This document shows, piece after piece, positions 17,901 to 21,912 of a stretch of DNA of 21,912 nt (position 1 is the first letter of the stretch; each line of letters starts with the position of its first letter). Source of the DNA: Lingula anatina (lineage: Eukaryota > Brachiopoda > Lingulata > Lingulida > Lingulidae); the NCBI RefSeq assembly GCF_001039355.2, contig NW_019775769.1, forward strand, positions 776,046 to 797,957, given 5' to 3'. Below the pieces are notes generated by a model. That model saw only the letters and a program-made list of their open reading frames with translations, did not search any database and had not been told where the DNA came from. The translations under genes were made by a program, and so were the position numbers.

Positions 17901-18571
17901 TTATGGGGGACTCTCTGTCCCATTACACCTAGTTTAGATGACCGAACGTATGTATATTTAGTAGTTGTATATTCTTTTTCAGCAATAACTTTTAGACAAA
18001 AGCTTAATTTTCGTTGGAATAAAACACCTTGCACATTTAAACAGTTGCATTGGACCGGTGCAGCTTTAATATTTTGCTTTATGCGAATGCTACATGTAAG
18101 AGGAATGATTTTGACAGTCACTCACCTCTTTAATGTCACTAAACGTCTCCGTCTCTTGTAAGTCGTTGTGAGCCGGAACATGAAGATATGTCTGTTGTTT
18201 GGCCATGTCGATTTCGACTTTTTGTTGGAAATCAGTTTTGCCTTCTCTTACCTGGACACTGAAGTACTGCAAGAAATAATAGAAGACGCATTAAGTTTTT
18301 TTACACTGTAAGACTCACAGTAAATTTGTAAATTTAGAAATTTTAGCTTATATATCGCACATATATGCGAGTGCGTGTATGTAACGTATATACATGATAG
18401 TTTTTATAAAACAGGGCCTCAGTATAACGTGCACATATCTATATAAAATGACACATAAAATACAAGGGTTTTAAAGGGCAAATTCGAATTGTTCGTTACC
18501 TCTTTCCATAATGGACTCCCAAATACCTGGCTGGCAAAACACACCATAAAAATAAAATTCAAATATGCCAT
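14715..18571 (-). CDS. Secreted BRICHOS precursor with cysteine-rich C-terminal peptide, copy B
   Basis: Five coding exons (18571-18500, 18266-18126, 16704-16594, 15866-15686, 14986-14715) join into 258 aa with the same phases as copy A. Exons 2, 3 and 4 have exactly the same length in both copies. Order: signal peptide (about 1-18), BRICHOS domain (about 25-166), convertase site KRKQKR, then a 79-aa peptide with 7 Cys. Exons 2-4 share 116 of 144 residues with copy A, while the aligned Cys-rich part shares 35 of 56. As in copy A, the second canonical BRICHOS Cys is Gly. VNPVPIIDLSF in exon 4 is closer to gastrokine (VNP..DLS) than the copy A form. All splice sites are intact, so both genes look functional. 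Confidence 0.8.
15099..15377 (-). other. Orphan 92-codon frame inside intron 4 of BRICHOS copy B
   Basis: An ATG-started frame with protein-like composition: alternating hydrophobic stretches (FIGVHLPIGAYDFTATFG), then HITLTWKASNTSLGKRWHQI and LDQLRQMWTFITYQFPL. No matching sequence is visible in intron 4 of copy A. I recognise no family. It may be a decayed exon or mobile-element fragment inserted in unit B, or chance. There is no clear splice acceptor directly upstream. Confidence 0.3.
15686..15866 (-). CDS. BRICHOS copy B, coding exon 4
   Basis: 60 codons plus one base, acceptor TTCTTCTTCAG, donor GTAAGA. No Cys. Keeps the NST glycosylation site but lacks the NAS site of copy A. Confidence 0.86.
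16119..16177. repeat. 59-bp perfect direct repeat, first copy
   Basis: Identical over 59 bp to 16319-16377, exactly 200 bp away, in intron 3 of BRICHOS copy B. On the minus strand the unit ends in a pyrimidine-rich tract and TTCTACAG, a good splice-acceptor match. Perfect identity suggests a recent local duplication. Confidence 0.92.
16319..16377. repeat. 59-bp perfect direct repeat, second copy
   Basis: Minus-strand TTCTACAG here is followed directly by GTGAGC, so an acceptor-like and a donor-like site lie back to back. Confidence 0.92.
16463..16490. repeat. (GAAA)n-like purine tract
   Basis: A short run of AAAG units in intron 3 of BRICHOS copy B. Simple sequence only. Confidence 0.8.
16594..16704 (-). 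CDS. BRICHOS copy B, coding exon 3
   Basis: 37 codons, acceptor TTTTTGTCTAG, donor GTAGTT. Has the same Cys pair as copy A (ILCYKEDGYCIL). Several substitutions exchange charge (R to E, Q to K). Confidence 0.86.
16968..17116. mobile_element. 149-bp MITE with 38-bp terminal inverted repeats
   Basis: AGAACAGCGGACTAAATAGT at the left end is matched at the right end by ACTAGTTAGTCCGCTGTTCT, and the similarity runs on to GCCATATTTG / CAAATATGGC. Arms are about 38 bp with few mismatches around a core of about 70 bp. No certain target duplication. Located in intron 2 of BRICHOS copy B only. Confidence 0.75.
18126..18266 (-). CDS. BRICHOS copy B, coding exon 2
   Basis: 47 codons, acceptor TTTCTTGCAG, donor GTGAGT. 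Reads YFSVQVREGKTDF and ends FSDIKE with the conserved domain Asp. Confidence 0.86.
18500..18571 (-). CDS. BRICHOS copy B, coding exon 1 (signal peptide)
   Basis: 24 codons, two fewer than copy A. Starts one base after the acceptor TTTTTTCAG|C-ATG. Hydrophobic core FIFMVCFA; likely cleavage before SPLWKE. Phase 0 donor GTAACG. Confidence 0.82.
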
Positions 18572-18622
18572 GCTGAAAAAATACACCGAACGAAATACAT
18601 CGAAAGTAATGTACATGTATTT

Positions 18623-18722
18623 ATATTGTGACACTTCAAGCTATTTCTTCTTAATCATCGTCCTCTGGAAGTCTTGCATAAGGACGATGATTAAGAAGAA
18701 ATAGCTTGAAGTGTCACAATAT
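18623..18722. repeat. Perfect 42-bp inverted repeat with 16-bp loop
   Basis: Arms 18623-18664 and 18681-18722 are exact reverse complements; the loop is 18665-18680. On the minus strand it lies in the 5' UTR intron of BRICHOS copy B, its near edge 52 bp before the ATG, so the nascent transcript could fold into a long hairpin next to the acceptor. Copy A has only the right-arm sequence (GCTTGAAGTGACACAATAT at 9250-9270). Confidence 0.95.
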
Positions 18723-18932
18723 GAACAAAACAGTTTTTTTAAATGATAGTTACATATTTGATATGTATATTTTGAAAGGAATCATGTTAATAACATCGCA
18801 GCATCATACAAAAATTTACCATTTCATTCACCTTTGGTTTCAATTATTGGTATACATTTACCGATATTTTGTTTGCTGATGATTTATAAATGGGGTGTTT
18901 CATAAGAACTGCTGTATAAGAAGACAGCCTAC

Positions 18933-19029
18933 CTTAACTCCTTTAATCAAAACAGTCCGCGTAGCTGTCTTCAGGACAAATATAAGGCTCAGCTTCTTAA
19001 ACACAGTGTCCAGGAAATAACTACATCTG
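18933..19029 (-). other. Non-coding first exon of BRICHOS copy B (5' UTR)
   Basis: Bounded by TATATAAG about 30 nt upstream and the donor TTAAG|GTAGGC (18927-18932). The core GCGGACTGTTTTG is shared with copy A. Start position approximate. Confidence 0.5.
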
Positions 19030-19051
19030 TTTCAACGAGCATCAGTGGACA

Positions 19052-19074
19052 CTTATATACAATTATTTGACCTT
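19052..19074 (-). promoter_or_regulatory. Promoter of BRICHOS copy B: AAGGTCA and TATATAAG
   Basis: Minus strand: CCAAGGTCA (AAGGTCA at 19068-19074) and TATATAAG (19052-19059), spaced exactly as in copy A. The upstream CCAAT of copy A is not kept. Confidence 0.55.
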
Positions 19075-20079
19075 GGTTATGACGCAGAGTGAGTTGACAA
19101 ATTCAATGATTCGCCAGTTTCACAGACCGGGAAGGAAAGGTTTTTGAAAATGTAAAACTTCCATTCCATGAAGAATTCTTGAAGGAAAAGATGATGTCCC
19201 AAATATGGATAAATATGGATAATTAATTACAAACCAGGGATCAAGTTACCTCAAATCTGGACACTGCACATCATTGGACGCTTAATTCTTCAAGGGTAAA
19301 ATGGACCCTAGACTCCCCCGGAGTTTCTAAGAACTTGAGTGTTGATATCGGATACCATTGGTTATTTCTTATCAAAGAGGAAGATGTTAAGGACAGTTCA
19401 CCTGAACTCGCGACAAATGTGTCCTAAATGGCCATTTGCGAGGTAAAGAGGTCAAACTTCTAACTGAGATTGCTTGCAGTTGAAGCTGTAACATAAACAA
19501 ATATTTTGATATTGATAAAAGGTCAGTGAGACGGAGTCGTCAATGACATGTGCAGCTGAGATATCCCTTGGTTTCTTTGAGAGAACGACACAACGTTTGG
19601 CATATAACAACCAACTAAATTATTATATCTTTAACAAAGAAGATTACAAATTGCTTATACGTAATTATAATTAATTCTGCTCACAGGTGCCTTGTGTATG
19701 CATTACTACTACATGTACATGTACAACCATTTACTACGTACTTCAGAACTGCGTCAGGGAATCTCGTTTAAAAGGGCCTTTTTCATTTTTCTTCGTGGTA
19801 ACGCTACACTTGTTTTTATATCATTATCATTAAGATGTTTCCAGTGAATTACAAGGAACTTATAATGGTGTTTGTTTTTAAACCATTTGTTAGTGAATTT
19901 GTGTCAAAATGTTCTTAGTAAAAGTTACATTTGCATTTTTCTCATTAATTACTAGAATTAACAGTGTTGTAGATGTAAACTTCAGTTTCAGATCACGTGG
20001 AATGATTTATACTGAAAAATAATTGTTAAGGACAAATCCCTAATTGGTTAGTCTAGATCTGGTTAGTCTAGATTTCTCC

Positions 20080-20150
20080 AGTGCAATGTGTCAATTTCAA
20101 TGGCTGCAGAAGAGTTGATAGGTTTATTTGCATCATGGAATCCACTTATT
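20080..20150 (+). repeat. Dispersed repeat, partial copy 2 of 3
   Basis: GCAATGTGTCA, then GAGTTGATAGG, then CATCATGGAATCCAC match in order the middle of the copies at 4470-4693 and 21330-21540. Confidence 0.4.
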
Positions 20151-21021
20151 GACAATTTTAAGTGTATCCATGTGAAAACCAGCCCATATGCAGAAAATGC
20201 AGCAAGTTGGGGGTCAATAGATTAACACCATTTTGGTGTGTTTGAACATTTATATGAACAATATCTGAGGCTGCAATATTACCTTAAACGCATCCTTACT
20301 TAACACAAAAAGTAGGGTAAAATGGCCTTAAAATCACGTTTTTGAGTTTTTTATATGTTTATATTAATAAAAAAGTATCTAACATTGAATGTAATAATGT
20401 TTTCAGAGCTTGCACCACAAAATGTGTTTTTGATGAAAGACTGACGACTAAGCCACGCATCTGTTGCTAGGGCCGTTGCCATGAGGGGGCAGAGCAAATG
20501 CCCAGTAGCGTTTTGGAGGGGTAATCAGCCAAAAATAAGCTGAAAAACAGGGTAATTTTGATTGGCCTTACAGTTTATGCAAGTATCACCAAATGATTTA
20601 GTTTGGTGATAAATTATAACCTAAAGATATGGGATTAAAATGATATACAACATTTCGACTCTCTTTGTTTCTGTGATAACAAACCGAACGTTTATCTCAG
20701 GGCCATGAATCACATGCTTTGAACACACCTCTTCTATTTTTGTCAATATATTAATCTTCACGTGTCTTTGGGGTACAAGAACTCCTTTGAAATTCCTGGC
20801 TACGGGCCTGACTTAATTTCTGAACAATTTATCAAGTGTAGGTTATGTATATTCTAGTCAAAGTTTATTCAACGATAAGATCTGAACTAAGGTGTTCAAG
20901 AAAAATCTCTAGAAATTTGAGAAAACGATTTTTAGTTTTCAATTATGACGCTTTAGTACACCACAACGTGCGCAGCGAATGCCCCTTTTCCGCCGTTTAA
21001 TCTCACTCTCGTTGAATGTTG

Positions 21022-21022
<1 letters not shown>

Positions 21023-21052
<30 letters not shown>

Positions 21053-21065
21053 AATTATTATTATA
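21023..21065. repeat. (ATT)n microsatellite
   Basis: A trinucleotide run with one interruption; the poly-isoleucine frame across it is an artefact. Confidence 0.95.
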
Positions 21066-21329
21066 AAATCAATGAAACCAATCAATCACAGGGAAAATAA
21101 CGACGGGGTGACATTTTCTCAATTATTTTTTATTTATTTGTTGACAATTTTTGCAGAATGCGGCAAAGGTGTGATATCGACTATTTTCACGTAGGTTAAT
21201 GAGCAATCTAAGCTAGAAGGCCTGTCTCAGTGTGTCTCAGAACAAATGGTACGAGATTTCAGTAAGTTGTTTACAGAATCTCATACGAACAGTTATTTTC
21301 TCTTCGATTTTATGAGTCGAAAACATTAA

Positions 21330-21540
21330 TAAACTTTGACTGCTCAGAGAGAGAACTAAGCAGTGTCTCATCGAACTGCGCTATGCCGTACATTATGATT
21401 GTGACATTAAGCTTCTCTAACGCAATGGGCAGCTATCAGCTGCAGCAGATTTGATAGATATACTTCCATCATTGAATCCACTGAGAAACCATTAATTGTA
21501 GCAATTGCAAATTTGCTTAGAGTTTGTTTTGAAAATGTAC
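21330..21540 (+). repeat. Dispersed repeat, copy 3 of 3
   Basis: Colinear with 4470-4693: AAACTTTGA, GTACATTATG, GTGACATTAAGCTT, CAGCTATCAGC, GATAG, GAATCCACTGAG and TTTGTTTTGAAAA. Same orientation. Confidence 0.5.
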
Positions 21541-21738
21541 TTTATGACCAGTCCCTTAATAATTGGCCTACCTGCCCATTACAAAATCTGAGACGTGCAT
21601 AATATTTCACACTTGACATATGAAGTGGAACTATTCTTTACTAAGACACTAAGTAAAATAAGTCATACACAACAGCTGGGAGCTTCAACCTAAACTATTT
21701 CATTTCCTATTTTCTACGATGCTGGCAGTTAAAGAGAC

Positions 21739-21772
21739 GGTGGTAATGGTGGTAGTGGTGGTGGTGGTGGTG
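21739..21772. repeat. GGT-rich trinucleotide repeat
   Basis: An imperfect (TGG)n run. A second, shorter GGT/GT-rich tract follows at about 21871-21904, at the window edge. Confidence 0.85.
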
Positions 21773-21912
21773 TAGTCTCTGGCCACAAGGTGCGCTAGTA
21801 GTCTGTTACAAAAGTGTCGTAAAGCACCACAGTGTGATTTTGTACAGTATTCTAATTGATATCAGAGGGTAGGCTGGTGGTGGTGTGTGTGGTTATGTGT
21901 GTTGGGAGCGGG

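Larger units (their letters stand above)
14752..19787 (-). repeat. Segmental duplication unit B
   Basis: Tandem, same-orientation partner of 5485-10351, about 9.3-9.4 kb away. Upstream similarity runs through the TATA region to GTTTAAAAGGGCCTTT and then stops. Unit-specific additions are an orphan frame in intron 4, a 59-bp direct repeat in intron 3, a small palindromic element in intron 2 and a perfect hairpin in the 5' UTR intron. Confidence 0.8.
19788..21912. other. Gene-free right end of the window
   Basis: No exon or gene is recognisable. It holds further copies of the dispersed repeat (about 20080-20150 and 21330-21540), a short hairpin (20583-20611, arms TATCACCAAA / TTTGGTGATA), a copy of the CCTGGCTACGGGCCTG phrase near 20785-20812, an (ATT)n run and a GGT-rich tract. 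Phrases such as TTGCTAGGGCCGTTGCCATG near 20464 look like interspersed repeat sequence. Confidence 0.6.

Overview
This is nuclear DNA from an animal. The genes are split by GT-AG introns, carry AATAAA poly(A) signals, and sit among microsatellites, palindromic MITE-like elements and a decayed CR1/L2-type LINE. One gene is an animal-type, membrane-anchored UDP-glycosyltransferase. The repeat mix suggests a marine invertebrate, but the phylum cannot be fixed from the sequence.

Layout. 1-1512: upstream DNA with one degenerate palindromic element (929-1130). 1513-4148: a complete two-exon UDP-glycosyltransferase gene on the + strand, 533 aa, with an ER-retrieval tail. 4149-5435: intergenic DNA with a dispersed repeat and a CA/GA microsatellite. 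5436-9637: five coding exons plus a non-coding 5' exon on the - strand (gene copy A). They encode a secreted precursor: signal peptide, gastrokine/ITM2-like BRICHOS domain, KQKR convertase site, cysteine-rich C-terminal peptide. 10488-11820: a dead 5'-truncated LINE. 13273-14093: an 821-bp foldback element with 4-bp target duplications. 14715-19029: gene copy B, a tandem paralogue of copy A with the same exon sizes, phases and promoter layout. 19788-21912: no gene seen, only repeats and microsatellites.

How the parts relate. The two BRICHOS genes come from a roughly 5-kb head-to-tail segmental duplication covering 5485-10351 and 14752-19787. It includes about 700 bp upstream of each TATA box. 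Exons and promoters are conserved, while the introns have collected different insertions. Copy A is convergent with the UDP-glycosyltransferase gene; nothing in the sequence ties their functions together.

Most interesting. (1) The BRICHOS precursor pair: in both copies the usual second BRICHOS cysteine is replaced and a new one sits close to the first. The released peptide has diverged more than the prodomain and has 9 cysteines in A against 7 in B. (2) The UDP-glycosyltransferase has Arg where the family has its catalytic His. (3) Copy B has a perfect 42-bp hairpin just upstream of its first coding exon, with a loop inverted relative to copy A. Similarities to protein families were judged from remembered motifs; no database search was possible.
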